Below are positions 1 to 9,658 of a stretch of DNA of 44,228 nt, in pieces. The stretch is from Treponema sp. GTDB lineage: Bacteria > Spirochaetota > Spirochaetia > Treponematales > Breznakiellaceae. The position numbers were made by a program, and so were the translations under genes. Where the stretch lies: assembly GCA_031279205.1 (NCBI GenBank), contig JAITIX010000105.1, forward strand, positions 1 to 44,228, given 5' to 3'. Below the pieces are notes generated by a model. It saw nothing but the letters and a program-made list of their open reading frames with translations. It did not search any database and was not told the origin of the DNA. Position 1 is the first letter of the stretch; every line of letters starts with the position of its first letter.

Positions 1-1441
1 CGAGCGACAACACACCGAGGCTCGGAGTCTCATCACACCTACGCACGGAGTGACATCACACCTAGGCTGCGTGTGTCTGTCCACCTACGCTCGGTGTGTC
101 TGACCACCTAGGCTCGGTGTGTCATCACACCTAAGCTCGGTGTGTCTTCCCACCTACGCTCGGTGTGTCTGTCCACCTAGGCTCGGTGTGTCATCACACC
201 TAGGCTGGGTGTGTCTGTCCACCTAGGCTCGGTGTGTCATCACACCTAGGCTCGGTGTGTCTGTCCACCTAAGCTCGGTGTGTCATCACACCTAGGCTCG
301 GTGTGTCATCACACCTAAGCTCGGTGTGTCATCACACCTAAGCTCGGTGTGTCATCACACCTAGGCTCGGTGTGTCATCACACCTAAGCTCGGTGTGTCA
401 TCACACCTAGGCTGAGTGTGTCTGTCCACCTAAGCTCGGTGTGTCTGTCCACCTAGGCTCGGTGTGTCTGTCCACCTAGGCTCGGTGTGTCTATCCACCT
501 AAGCTCGGTGTGTCATCACACCTAAGCTCGGTGTGTCATCACACCTAAGCTCGGTGTGTCATCACACCTAGGCTCGGTGTGTCATCACACCTAAGCTCGG
601 TGTGTCTGTCCACCTAAGCTCGGTGTGTCATCACACCTAGGCTCGGTGTGTCTGTCCACCTAAGCTCGGTGTGTCATCACACCTAAGCTCGGTGTGTCAT
701 CACACCTAAGCTCGGTGTGTCTGTCCACCTAGGCTCGGTGTGTCTGTCCACCTAGGCTCGGTGTGTCCCCACACCTAAGCTCGGTGTGTCTGTCCACCGA
801 GGCTGAGTGTGTCTTCACACCTAGGCTGGGTGTGTCTGTCCACCTAAGCTCGGTGTGTCTGTCCACCGAGGCTGGGTGTGTCATCACACCTAGCCTCGGT
901 GTGTCTGTCCACCTAAGCTCGGTGTGTCTTCACACCTAGCCTAGGTGTGTCATCACACCTAGCCTCGGTGTGTCTGTCCACCTAAGCTCGGTGTGTCATC
1001 ACACCTAGCCTCGGTGTGTCTGTCCACCTAAGCTCGGTGTGTCTTCACACCTAAGCTGGGTGTGTCTGTCCACCTAAGCTCGGTGTGTCATCACACCTAA
1101 GCTCGGTGTGTCTGTCTACCTAGGCTCGGTGTGTCATCACACCTAGGCTCGGTGTGTCATCACACCTAGGCTGAGTGTGTCTGTCCACCTAGGCTCGGTG
1201 TGTCTGTCCACCTAAGCTCGGTGTGTCATCACACCTAGGCTGGGTGTGTCATCACACCTAGGCTGGGTGTGTCTTCACACCTAGGCTGAGTGTGTCATCA
1301 CACCTAGGCTGAGTGTGTCATCACACCTAGGCTGGGTGTGTCATCACACCTAGGCTCGGTGTGTCATCACACCTAGGCTCGGTGTGTCTGTCCACCTAAG
1401 CTCGGTGTGTCATCACACCTAAGCTCGGTGTGTCTGTCCAC
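1..1441. repeat. Tandem array of ~62 units of ~23 bp (consensus CTARGCTCGGTGTGTCATCACAC / ...TCTGTCCAC)
   Basis: Read directly: 23-bp periodicity with restricted variants (ctaGg/ctaAg; ctcgg/ctggg/ctgag; tcatcacac/tctgtccac/tcttcacac). Many units contain GGTGTG-TCAT-CACACC. Leftmost units are diverged. Stops occur in all frames. Confidence 0.95.
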
Positions 1442-1455
1442 TTTTATTTCTATAA

Positions 1456-1746
1456 TCTTCACAGGTATCGGGTGATATAGAACTTGGCAAGCGAGAACCA
1501 TCGCAAGATGTCCTCATAAAACTGATAACAATCCATAAAGTGGATATAAATTGGTTGCTTACCGGTAATGGCTTGATATTCTTGCCCAGAACCGATGATT
1601 CTCCAGAGACTCCTGCAAGAGATGAAGGCATCATACCCAACAGAGGGGTAATCATTAACAAACCCAGTCCCCATAGTGTCGTCCAAGTCGGTATTAACAA
1701 CTTCAGTGTCTGGCACCTAGTCCAAAGTCCCGGCGAAGCCGTATAG
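1456..1746 (+). pseudogene. 5'-truncated XRE/HTH_3-family regulator fragment
   Basis: In-frame translation from 1456: SSQVSGDIELGKREPSQDVLIKLITIHKVDINWLLTGNGLIFLP..., typical of the C-terminal half of an XRE helix-turn-helix domain. In-frame TAA at 1453-1455, then the repeat array, where the N-terminus should be. Confidence 0.6.
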
Positions 1747-1768
1747 TGAAGATGGAGGCTTAGAAAAC

Positions 1769-2059
1769 ATGCTGTCAAGAGATGATTTTGTGTTTACCAT
1801 TGGCTATGATGGGCCGGTGGCAGTGGTGGATAGTCAGGCAAAGCGGCGCTACGCCACGCTTTCTACGCGGGATCTTGCGGAAAAAGGGCTGTTCCGCGCG
1901 GCTTATTCATCAGCGCTCTATGCCAAAAGCAGGGAAGAGCTACAAACGGTGGTGGATATATACAACAAAACCGCGGGCGCCTCCTTCACTTTGGACTCGC
2001 CGCTGGACCGGCTCTTCGGGGTTTTCCCCGTGGAGGTCAAACGTTCCATAGCGCTGTGA
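1769..2059 (+). CDS. Conserved hypothetical protein (96 aa)
   Basis: ORF overlapping the start of the downstream glycosylase gene; no recognised domain. Confidence 0.6.
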   Translation: MLSRDDFVFTIGYDGPVAVVDSQAKRRYATLSTRDLAEKGLFRAAYSSALYAKSREELQTVVDIYNKTAGASFTLDSPLDRLFGVFPVEVKRSIAL

Positions 2060-2715
2060 TGGGTAAAACCGATTTGGGCCGTCTCTACGCCAGCATACGC
2101 GATGAGGTTGAGGCGCGGCTGGAAGAGTTTCGCGCACTCTGGGCGTATGGCTCGGACGGCGAACTGTTGCGCGAACTGTGTTTCTGTGTCTGCACACCCC
2201 AGACTAACGCGAAACGCGCGTGGGAGGCGGTGAACCGGCTGGCGGATTCCGGTCTGCTTGAAAGTAGTGTCCACGACAGTGCTGCGCGAGACGCGCTTGC
2301 TGCGGTGTTGCGTGGGAGTGGCGTCCGTTTTCACAACAACAAGGCCGCGTACATTGAGGCTAACCAGCGGCTTTTTTCCCCGGGTACCAGAAGCAAGATC
2401 GCCGGCATATTGAGCGGCGGTGCCAGAGAGGCGCGGTCAAGCCTGACGCTCCGGGTTGCTGGCTGGGGGCTTAAAGAGGCATCGCACTTCCTGCGTAACA
2501 TTGGACAGGGGAGCGAAATCTGCATTCTGGACCGGCATATCCTGCGACAGCTTGTGGACTACGGCGTTATCACGGCGATGCCAGGCTCGCTGTCGGTAAA
2601 GGTTTATCTTGAGACTGAACGCGCCATGAAGCGCTTTGCGCGCGATGAGGGCGTGCCGCTTGATGCGCTGGATTTGACACTGTGGTTTAAGGCAAAAGGG
2701 GAGGTATTCAGATAG
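2059..2715 (+). CDS. N-glycosylase/DNA lyase, Ogg2-type (8-oxoguanine DNA glycosylase)
   Basis: HhH-GPD features: LKEASHFLRNIGQGSEICILDRHILRQL with Lys/Asp spacing typical of Ogg2. Confidence 0.8.
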   Translation: MGKTDLGRLYASIRDEVEARLEEFRALWAYGSDGELLRELCFCVCTPQTNAKRAWEAVNRLADSGLLESSVHDSAARDALAAVLRGSGVRFHNNKAAYIEANQRLFSPGTRSKIAGILSGGAREARSSLTLRVAGWGLKEASHFLRNIGQGSEICILDRHILRQLVDYGVITAMPGSLSVKVYLETERAMKRFARDEGVPLDALDLTLWFKAKGEVFR

Positions 2716-2739
2716 TCTTTTCCCGTGTATCCTTGTGTC

Positions 2740-3417
2740 ATGAATACTCTAGCGTTACAAAATCTAACATACGGTATGTATGTCATCGGGACCACGGATG
2801 GGGAGAAGCTCACCGGCTGCGTGGTCAACACGGTGGTACAGGCCGCATCGACGCCGGCGTTGGTAACGGTTTCCGTTAACCACAATAACCTGACCAATGA
2901 ATGCTTGAAAAAGCGTAAACTGTTCTCGGTCTCCATTCTATCGGAAGCCGTGGATTCAGGCGTCATTGGGACTTTCGGCTTTCATTCTGGCAGGGATACG
3001 GACAAGTTTGCCACTGTTCCGCACAGTCTGACCAAGACCGGAATGCCGGTCTTGAGCACCGGCATCTGCGGCTGGCTTGAGTGTAGGGTGCGCGACTCTT
3101 TCGACCTTGAAACACACACCGTATTCATCGCTGAGGTCATTGATGCGGAGCGCTTCGACGGCATTCCCATGACCTACTCGTACTACCATCGCGTCATAAA
3201 AGGCGCGTCTCCTGCCAATGCCCCAACGTATGTGCCGCAATCCACGTTCGTTGAACTGCCGCCAGCAGGCGTAGCAACGTCCACGTCCGCCTCTGTGTGG
3301 GTCTGCGATGTCTGTGAATATGAATACGATGGCGCAGACGGCCCCTTTGAGTCCCTGCCCGATGATTGGGTATGCCCGATCTGCGGCGTACCCAAGAGTC
3401 AATTCTCACGGAAGTAG
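2740..3417 (+). CDS. Flavin reductase-rubredoxin fusion (high-molecular-weight rubredoxin type)
   Basis: N-terminal FMN-binding flavin-reductase-like domain; C-terminal rubredoxin [16 protein letters not shown]...[15 protein letters not shown]. Confidence 0.85.
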   Translation: MNTLALQNLTYGMYVIGTTDGEKLTGCVVNTVVQAASTPALVTVSVNHNNLTNECLKKRKLFSVSILSEAVDSGVIGTFGFHSGRDTDKFATVPHSLTKTGMPVLSTGICGWLECRVRDSFDLETHTVFIAEVIDAERFDGIPMTYSYYHRVIKGASPANAPTYVPQSTFVELPPAGVATSTSASVWVCDVCEYEYDGADGPFESLPDDWVCPICGVPKSQFSRK

Positions 3418-3429
3418 CGTTAGTGAGAT

Positions 3430-3469
3430 GTCCACGAATGGCGGCTACTAGCAGTCGCCATTCGTGGAC
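3430..3469. terminator. Hairpin between convergent genes (putative bidirectional terminator)
   Basis: GTCCACGAATGGCG-12 nt-CGCCATTCGTGGAC, perfect 14-bp stem between convergent stop codons at 3417 and 3474. Confidence 0.6.
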
Positions 3470-3473
3470 TCTT

Positions 3474-6146
3474 CTAGTCCAAACAGCTTGTCAGCCGACG
3501 ATAGGTCTGATTCACGCGCTGTCTGGTCTCTTCATCCACGTTTTCGCCCAGTTCCTCAATGAGGGTTTCCATGGCGGATATGCTTTGATATACAATAGCT
3601 GAAAAATCCCGCGAGCAGTTAAACATATAGTGTCCCTCGTTCCGCGAGAGCAGACCAATGAAGCCCAAGTGCTTACTCTGTTCCCGCCATGGCGCGGGAG
3701 TGGCCAGGTCAGGGAGGTAGGCAAGCAGGGCATCCAGGTTTTGCTTTATATCAAACGCTTCCCGCCGTGGCCACTGCTTTTCAGGGGCGTCGGAGAGCGA
3801 GGCCTCAATATGAGGAAGCAGAGAGAGGATGCGCGTAACTTTTTTGCCAAGCAGCAGGCGGTATTCACCGCGCACAACAAGAACGCCGCGCAGGTTCCGG
3901 TAGCGCTGTTTATAGGTCTTCATAAAAACCATGAACTGCTCCCGTACGTTCACTATCTTCTCCAGCGGTATGATCAGATAGCGTTTATCTTTGCCACTCT
4001 TGTCCGCGTATTCCTCAAACTCGAAAACCTCGTCCCCAATAGGCAGCTTAGCCAGCGCGTCGACCGCATCGCTCGGTTTTTCCTTTTTTTTCTTCTTTTG
4101 TTCTGTCTGCCCGGCTTTTACTGTTTTTTCAATCTCGTCGGCCTTTTTCTTTTTTATAATAATCTCTTCAGCCTCCGTAATTCCGACCAAGCCCTCATAC
4201 AGATCAGGGCTTATCCTGAGCAACGTTTTCTTTGAGAGCGGGGACACAGACATGGCGTACATACGGCTTGTGCGGACGATTTCACCAGCCACGATGTACT
4301 GTGGGTTCATGCGGAACATCACCGAGCCTGGATGAATGAGGATGCTGTCCTCGGTGAGGGTACGGTAGGCGCCCCAGTCGCTGTTCCATTTGGGACTTTC
4401 TTCCCGCGCACAGACAAATTGGATGAGTCCCCGCGCCACACAGCAGAGGTAGTCTTCAATTAGGCCGCCACTGGCAAGTGGGACACCCAAACTGGAAACG
4501 ATTTCGGCAAGCTGTTTCGTGATATTTGATATTTCAGCCATAGTGCGGTCGTCGAAGTAGTTTTTCTTGCAGAACTGCGCTTTGTTCGGCGCTTCCTCAA
4601 AGGCGTGGAGGAGCTTGAGGTATGAAACAAAATCGCCGTACTCATCGCGGAAACGATGGTGCGCCTGACGCGCCTCCATTTCTTCACTGGGTGGCAGAAC
4701 ATAAGGGCTTGATGTTGATAAAAAAGCCGCCGCAATGGTGGTTTCGATGATCACGTTGGGATATCTGAGTATAGCCTCAACGATGATACGGGACTGACGG
4801 GGTAGCAGGGGGAATTCGGTCATCATCTTCCCAATGTTGGACAGACTACGGTCGCTTTCCAGCGCTTCAAGATGGTTCAGGGTTTCAATAGCCGCGATGA
4901 GGCCCTCGTGGTTGGGCGGGGAAATAAAGTCAAACTCCTCAAACGCGGTCAGACCGAGGTCGGACATACGGAGTACCACTTCGGAAAGGTCAGTGCGGTA
5001 GATTTCCTCGGTTGTAAAAAGGTCGCGGCGTTCAAAATCCTTGCGGTTGTAGAGCCGGTAGCAGGTTCCTTCCCGCGTGCGTCCGGCGCGTCCTTTGCGC
5101 TGATTCGCGGAGGCTTTTGATATAGGCGCTTCCACAAGGCTTGAGGTGAAGGTACGCGGGTTGTAGTGATTGAGCTTTGACAGGCCGGAATCAATGACGG
5201 TTGTTACTCCATCAATTGTTACCGAAGTTTCCGCGATATTGGTGGAGATGATCACTTTTATCTTACCACCGGGTGCGGGGTCAAAGACCCGCTCCTGCTC
5301 CTCACGGGCAAGTCTGCCATAAAGGGGGAGTACGTGGATATACTCGGCAACAGGCCCGTTAAACAGGCGTTCCATACATTCCTTGATAATCTTTTCACCA
5401 GAAAGGAAGATCAGGATATCGCCGGTGCGCTCCTCGCTCACCACGCGCTCAACAATTGATGTGATCTTCTCAAGGAGCGCGTCTTCCACGTTTTCTGCAA
5501 TTGCCCGTCGCCGTGCGCGTTGGCTTTCCCAGGGGTTGCGTTTCCATGGCTGGGGCGCCGACGGCGCTTTAACCGGATCATAGATGAGCGTAACTGGATA
5601 AGTGATGGCGTCGATCTTGACGATTGGACATTCACCGAAATACTGGGAGAACACCTGGGCGTTGATGGTCGCCGACGAGACAATGACCTTAAACTCAGGA
5701 CGAGTTTCAAGGACCCGCTTCAAAAGCCCCAAAATGAAATCAATGTTAAGGCTTCGTTCATGCGCCTCATCAACGATGATGCAGCAGTAACGGGATAGCC
5801 AGGGGTCGAGCTTCATCTCCTGAAGCAGTATGCCATCGGTCATAATCTTGATCCGCGTGTGGGGGACGGTTTTGTCTTCAAAGCGCATCTTATAGCCCAC
5901 GCGTCCGGGTATGACTTGGCCTATCTGTCGGGCGATGAATTCGCTCACCGAGACCGCCGCGATGCGTCGCGGCTGGGTTACGCCGATAATGCCGTTTTCT
6001 CCATAACCCGCGTCGTGGAGGATCACCGGCAACTGGGTGGTTTTGCCTGAACCGGTCGGGCTTTCCACCACCACCACCTGGTTGCTGGCAAGGGCTGAAA
6101 GAATGCGGTCTTTGTGTTTATACACAGGAAGTTCGAGATAATTCAT
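3474..6146 (-). CDS. hrpA: DEAH-box ATP-dependent helicase, HrpA-like
   Basis: Walker A GSGKTTQ, DEAH, SATIN, QRKGRAGRTREGTCYRLY. Confidence 0.85.
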   Translation of the reverse strand: MNYLELPVYKHKDRILSALASNQVVVVESPTGSGKTTQLPVILHDAGYGENGIIGVTQPRRIAAVSVSEFIARQIGQVIPGRVGYKMRFEDKTVPHTRIKIMTDGILLQEMKLDPWLSRYCCIIVDEAHERSLNIDFILGLLKRVLETRPEFKVIVSSATINAQVFSQYFGECPIVKIDAITYPVTLIYDPVKAPSAPQPWKRNPWESQRARRRAIAENVEDALLEKITSIVERVVSEERTGDILIFLSGEKIIKECMERLFNGPVAEYIHVLPLYGRLAREEQERVFDPAPGGKIKVIISTNIAETSVTIDGVTTVIDSGLSKLNHYNPRTFTSSLVEAPISKASANQRKGRAGRTREGTCYRLYNRKDFERRDLFTTEEIYRTDLSEVVLRMSDLGLTAFEEFDFISPPNHEGLIAAIETLNHLEALESDRSLSNIGKMMTEFPLLPRQSRIIVEAILRYPNVIIETTIAAAFLSTSSPYVLPPSEEMEARQAHHRFRDEYGDFVSYLKLLHAFEEAPNKAQFCKKNYFDDRTMAEISNITKQLAEIVSSLGVPLASGGLIEDYLCCVARGLIQFVCAREESPKWNSDWGAYRTLTEDSILIHPGSVMFRMNPQYIVAGEIVRTSRMYAMSVSPLSKKTLLRISPDLYEGLVGITEAEEIIIKKKKADEIEKTVKAGQTEQKKKKKEKPSDAVDALAKLPIGDEVFEFEEYADKSGKDKRYLIIPLEKIVNVREQFMVFMKTYKQRYRNLRGVLVVRGEYRLLLGKKVTRILSLLPHIEASLSDAPEKQWPRREAFDIKQNLDALLAYLPDLATPAPWREQSKHLGFIGLLSRNEGHYMFNCSRDFSAIVYQSISAMETLIEELGENVDEETRQRVNQTYRRLTSCLD

Positions 6147-6166
6147 GCCCTATATAGTAGAAGAAA

Positions 6167-6646
6167 CTATCGCGTGGAGCAATTGTACTTTGTCTTGAGT
6201 GCCGCCAATTCTGCGTCCAGTGTGGCGTTTCGCTCCAGTTCCTTCAAGCGACGATCGGTCGCGGCGAGTTCCTCATCACCTGGGGAATAACCCGTGGCCA
6301 TGAGAAGTTCCTGTTCCAGAAGGTCGGGGTCTACGCTCCGTTCACGAGCTGCGAGTCCGGGTAGCTGTTTCCTCATGGTCTCAATCTGAGACTTGAGTTC
6401 CATGATTTCAGCGCTCAGGCTGTTTTTTTGCTCTGTTGCGCGTTCCGCCTGTTTTTCCGCTTCCCGCACCAAATCCTCAACGCCCTTTGAACGGGCAAGC
6501 GCGACACGGGCGCACCATTTGGCTTCTTCCGCCGTACATTCCGCCAGCTTCTTTTCAGTGAGTTTCAGCGTCGTAAGGTACTGAGCGATATACGTCTTCG
6601 CGTCAGTGGCGCGCAGGCCCGCAAGATCAGTTTCTTTCTGTTGCAC
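6167..6646 (-). CDS. Coiled-coil hypothetical protein
   Basis: GTG start at 6646 preceded by AAGGAG-type SD; the listed ORF runs further upstream through repeat-like sequence. KQAERATEQKNSLSAEIMELKSQIE is coiled-coil-like. Confidence 0.6.
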   Translation of the reverse strand: MQQKETDLAGLRATDAKTYIAQYLTTLKLTEKKLAECTAEEAKWCARVALARSKGVEDLVREAEKQAERATEQKNSLSAEIMELKSQIETMRKQLPGLAARERSVDPDLLEQELLMATGYSPGDEELAATDRRLKELERNATLDAELAALKTKYNCSTR

Positions 6647-6667
6647 TGGTATGCTCCTTATATATCT

Positions 6668-6825
6668 AACATGAGTTCGACGAGTCCCTAAAACAAGGAG
6701 ACGCACTCCGCGGGTGTCAGAGACTCTAACCCTAGAAGGCCGCTCTCTAACCGTCACGCACCACGCGGTGTCAGACGTACTCCGCGGTGTCAGAGACGCA
6801 CTACGGTCGAACTCACGTTATCCAT
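6668..6825. repeat. Degenerate intergenic repeat, (GACGCACTCCGCGGTGTCAGAGAC)n with flanking GAGTTCGA / TCGAACTC
   Basis: Several imperfect copies of CGCACtcCGCGG(g)TGTCAGAgac. The end (GTCGAACTCACGTTA) recurs inverted at ~10508. Confidence 0.65.
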
Positions 6826-6947
6826 AATAACCCATGTTATGTGAAAGAAGAAGATAGTCCGCGTACGGTCTAGTCGCCGACCTTTTCTAAGGATGCCTAT
6901 GCCAAATTGATCTCGACGTAATCAGAATGTTCTGCTAAGTTATAAAC

Positions 6948-7538
6948 ATGCAAGCACTTATGAATATTCTGGCAACTCTCACCAGTCTCTACATGATCCT
7001 GATCTTTGTGAGGATCATCCTTACTTGGTTCAGCGAGGCTGAGTATGGCAAATCGCCCAAAATCCTCTACGACATTACCGAGCCGTATCTGAAGTGGTTC
7101 CGGCGCTTTACCGGGATACGAGCCGGTATGCTGGACTTGTCCCCGATTGTGGCAATGACAGTGATCTCGCTCGTGAACCAGATCTTCCTGTTCCTTGCAC
7201 GCTATGGTCGGATCAGGCTGGGGATCATTCTGGCAATGCTGGTATCAGCGCTATGGTCGGTGGTGTCTTTCCTGTTGGGCTTTTTCACCGTGATACTGGT
7301 ACTGCGGTTGATCGCTTATCTGTCGCGACAGGACATTTACTACACCCCCTTCTGGAAGATTATAGACACGATTTCCCAGCCGGTGCTGTACCGTATCAAG
7401 CGAATTCTCTTTGGTCCACGTATCGTCAATTACCGGAACGGTCTCATTGTGTCAATCTTGACTCTGGCCGGTATTGCCGTAGGTCTCCACTTTCTGGTTG
7501 GTTTTGTGTTTTCGATGCTGGGGAACTTCCCCCTATAA
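6948..7538 (+). CDS. YggT family membrane protein
   Basis: Hydrophobic; two YggT-like halves (MILIFVRIILTWF...ITEPYLKWFRRF; ...IIDTISQPVLYRIKRILFG). Confidence 0.75.
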   Translation: MQALMNILATLTSLYMILIFVRIILTWFSEAEYGKSPKILYDITEPYLKWFRRFTGIRAGMLDLSPIVAMTVISLVNQIFLFLARYGRIRLGIILAMLVSALWSVVSFLLGFFTVILVLRLIAYLSRQDIYYTPFWKIIDTISQPVLYRIKRILFGPRIVNYRNGLIVSILTLAGIAVGLHFLVGFVFSMLGNFPL

Positions 7539-7540
7539 GC

Positions 7541-9616
7541 ATGTTTTTGAGGGAACTAAGCGCGTCGCTTGACCATATCAAAGGTGTGGGTCCTGAGCTG
7601 AGGAGTGCGTTTACCCACGTCGGCGTTACCAGTGTGGGCGGGCTTTTGTGCTATTATCCCCGCGATTGGGAGGACCGAAGCCAGATTGTTCCCATCAAGG
7701 ACTTTCAGCGCGCCACTGTGTGTACAATGGTTCGGGTCATTGCCCATGACTGGTTCGGCTTTAGGGCGATGAAGACCCTCAAGGTTCACGTTGAGGATGC
7801 GAGTGGACGGGGAGTGCTGGTCTGTTTCAAGCGTCCCTTTCTTGAAAACCAGCTTGTGATAGGGAAGCAGTACTGGCTTTGGGGAACATTCTTCTATAAA
7901 TATGGGGAGATTCAATCCAGCAACTTTGAGCTAGAGGCTGTTCAGGGCGAGGCGAGCAAGAACTTTGGGCGCCTTGTACCGGTGTACCGTTTAAGCGCGA
8001 AGCTAAGAGCCGGTACCCTGCGGCGTTGCGTGGAACAGGCGCTTAAACAGTATGCCGAGCCGCTTGAGGACGAGTTGCCGGCGTACCTCATTGAGCGCCG
8101 GGGACTTTTTCCCAAGTCGCGGGCAATCAAGGCGATTCATTGCCCCGCTTCCCTTGAGGAACTGAACATAGCGAAACAAACGCTCGTCTACGAAGAGCTT
8201 TTCTATCTTGAAATAGTAGTGGCAAAACGGGCGATTGAGCGGCGTCGGGCGCCGGGCGGACAATTGCCCAATGCGCCGGTTTCGTCTTTGCAAAGGCGTC
8301 TGCTTGAGCGCCTGCCCTTCAGCCTGACTCAGGGACAGCTTGCGGCGCTCGCCGATATTAACCGCGACATGGACGGGCCATACCCTATGGCGCGGCTGCT
8401 TCAAGGCGACGTTGGTTCGGGCAAGACACTGGTCTCGTTTCTCGCGGCGCTCAAGGCTGCTGAAATGGGCGGACAGGCGGCGCTTATGGCTCCCACCGAG
8501 TTACTGGCGCGTCAGCACGCGGAAAACGCGGCGCGGCTTCTGGAACCTCTTGGTCTGCGGCCTGCGTTTCTCACCGGTAACATCAAATCATCAGGACGCG
8601 CCCGGCTTCTCAAAAACCTCGCGCTTGGTCAAATTGACTTTGTGATAGGAACTCACGCGCTTTTCTCAAGAGATGTGTGCTATAGGAACCTGCGACTGGT
8701 CGTGATTGATGAACAGCACCGCTTCGGGGTTTTACAGCGTCAGGCGATTGTGGAGAAAGGCGAGCAGCCAGACCTACTGATGATGAGCGCCACACCGATA
8801 CCGCGCACGCTGGCGCTCACGGTTTTCGGGGACATGGACGTGTCGATCATTCGGGACATGCCGCTGGGGAGGAAGCCGGTTATTACGCACCTCGCACTTC
8901 AATCCAATGAGATGCGGGTATATGACTTTGTCCGGCGGCAGCTTGCGGCAGGCAGGCAGGCGTACTTCGTCTATCCACTTATTGAGGCTGATGAGCATAA
9001 GTCGCTCAAGGACGCTGAGTCTATGGCGACGCGGCTTTCTGAGGAAATCTTCCCTGAGTATGATATGTCGCTGATTCACTCAAAGCTGAGTGAGGAGGAA
9101 AAGCGGATAACCATGGAAAACTTCCGACAGGGCGTGATTCGCGTGCTTGTGGCTACAAGCGTGGTTGAGGTGGGCGTTGACGTGCCAAACGCCACATGCA
9201 TGGTTATTGAACACGCCGAGCGTTTTGGGCTTTCCGCCTTGCATCAGTTGAGAGGTCGCGTGGGACGGGGCAGTGAGCAGTCCTACTGTTTCCTTGTGTA
9301 TGCCGTTGGCGATGACAACCGCCTCTCCGATGATGCCAAGGAGCGGCTTAAAGTGATGAAGAACAGCGTGGATGGTTTTGTTATAGCCGAAGAAGACCTG
9401 CGGCTCCGCGGACCAGGGCAGATCGCGGGTATTGAGCAGTCAGGCAACCTTGGTTTAAGCATCGCTGATCTGGTGCGGGACATAAACATCCTTGAACATG
9501 CCCGCAACGATGTTTTCGCCATGCTGGAAGCAGACCCCGATCTACTCCAGAGCGAACATCAATGCGTCGCGCAGGTACTCAAACGCGCCCCGCCCTTCGC
9601 CAACATTGCCTTATAG
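7541..9616 (+). CDS. recG: ATP-dependent DNA helicase RecG
   Basis: GDVGSGKT, DEQHRFGVLQR, MSATPIPRTLALT, GRVGRG...; start MFLRELSASLDHIKGVGPELRS at 7541, just after yggT. Confidence 0.9.
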   Translation: MFLRELSASLDHIKGVGPELRSAFTHVGVTSVGGLLCYYPRDWEDRSQIVPIKDFQRATVCTMVRVIAHDWFGFRAMKTLKVHVEDASGRGVLVCFKRPFLENQLVIGKQYWLWGTFFYKYGEIQSSNFELEAVQGEASKNFGRLVPVYRLSAKLRAGTLRRCVEQALKQYAEPLEDELPAYLIERRGLFPKSRAIKAIHCPASLEELNIAKQTLVYEELFYLEIVVAKRAIERRRAPGGQLPNAPVSSLQRRLLERLPFSLTQGQLAALADINRDMDGPYPMARLLQGDVGSGKTLVSFLAALKAAEMGGQAALMAPTELLARQHAENAARLLEPLGLRPAFLTGNIKSSGRARLLKNLALGQIDFVIGTHALFSRDVCYRNLRLVVIDEQHRFGVLQRQAIVEKGEQPDLLMMSATPIPRTLALTVFGDMDVSIIRDMPLGRKPVITHLALQSNEMRVYDFVRRQLAAGRQAYFVYPLIEADEHKSLKDAESMATRLSEEIFPEYDMSLIHSKLSEEEKRITMENFRQGVIRVLVATSVVEVGVDVPNATCMVIEHAERFGLSALHQLRGRVGRGSEQSYCFLVYAVGDDNRLSDDAKERLKVMKNSVDGFVIAEEDLRLRGPGQIAGIEQSGNLGLSIADLVRDINILEHARNDVFAMLEADPDLLQSEHQCVAQVLKRAPPFANIAL

Positions 9617-9658
9617 CCATTCATAGACCGGTGTCTGGCACCAGCAGCGCCTCTGGCA

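Noticed and set aside
1-1441. CRISPR array
   Set aside because: Units are contiguous with no unique spacers; 23-bp period with only point variants.
1419-1778. Minus-strand ORFs of 119 and 85 aa
   Set aside because: The plus-strand frame gives a recognisable XRE segment; the minus ORFs are likely antisense noise.
7094-7540. Long N-terminal extension of RecG
   Set aside because: It overlaps yggT out of frame; the RecG N-terminus fits the ATG at 7541.
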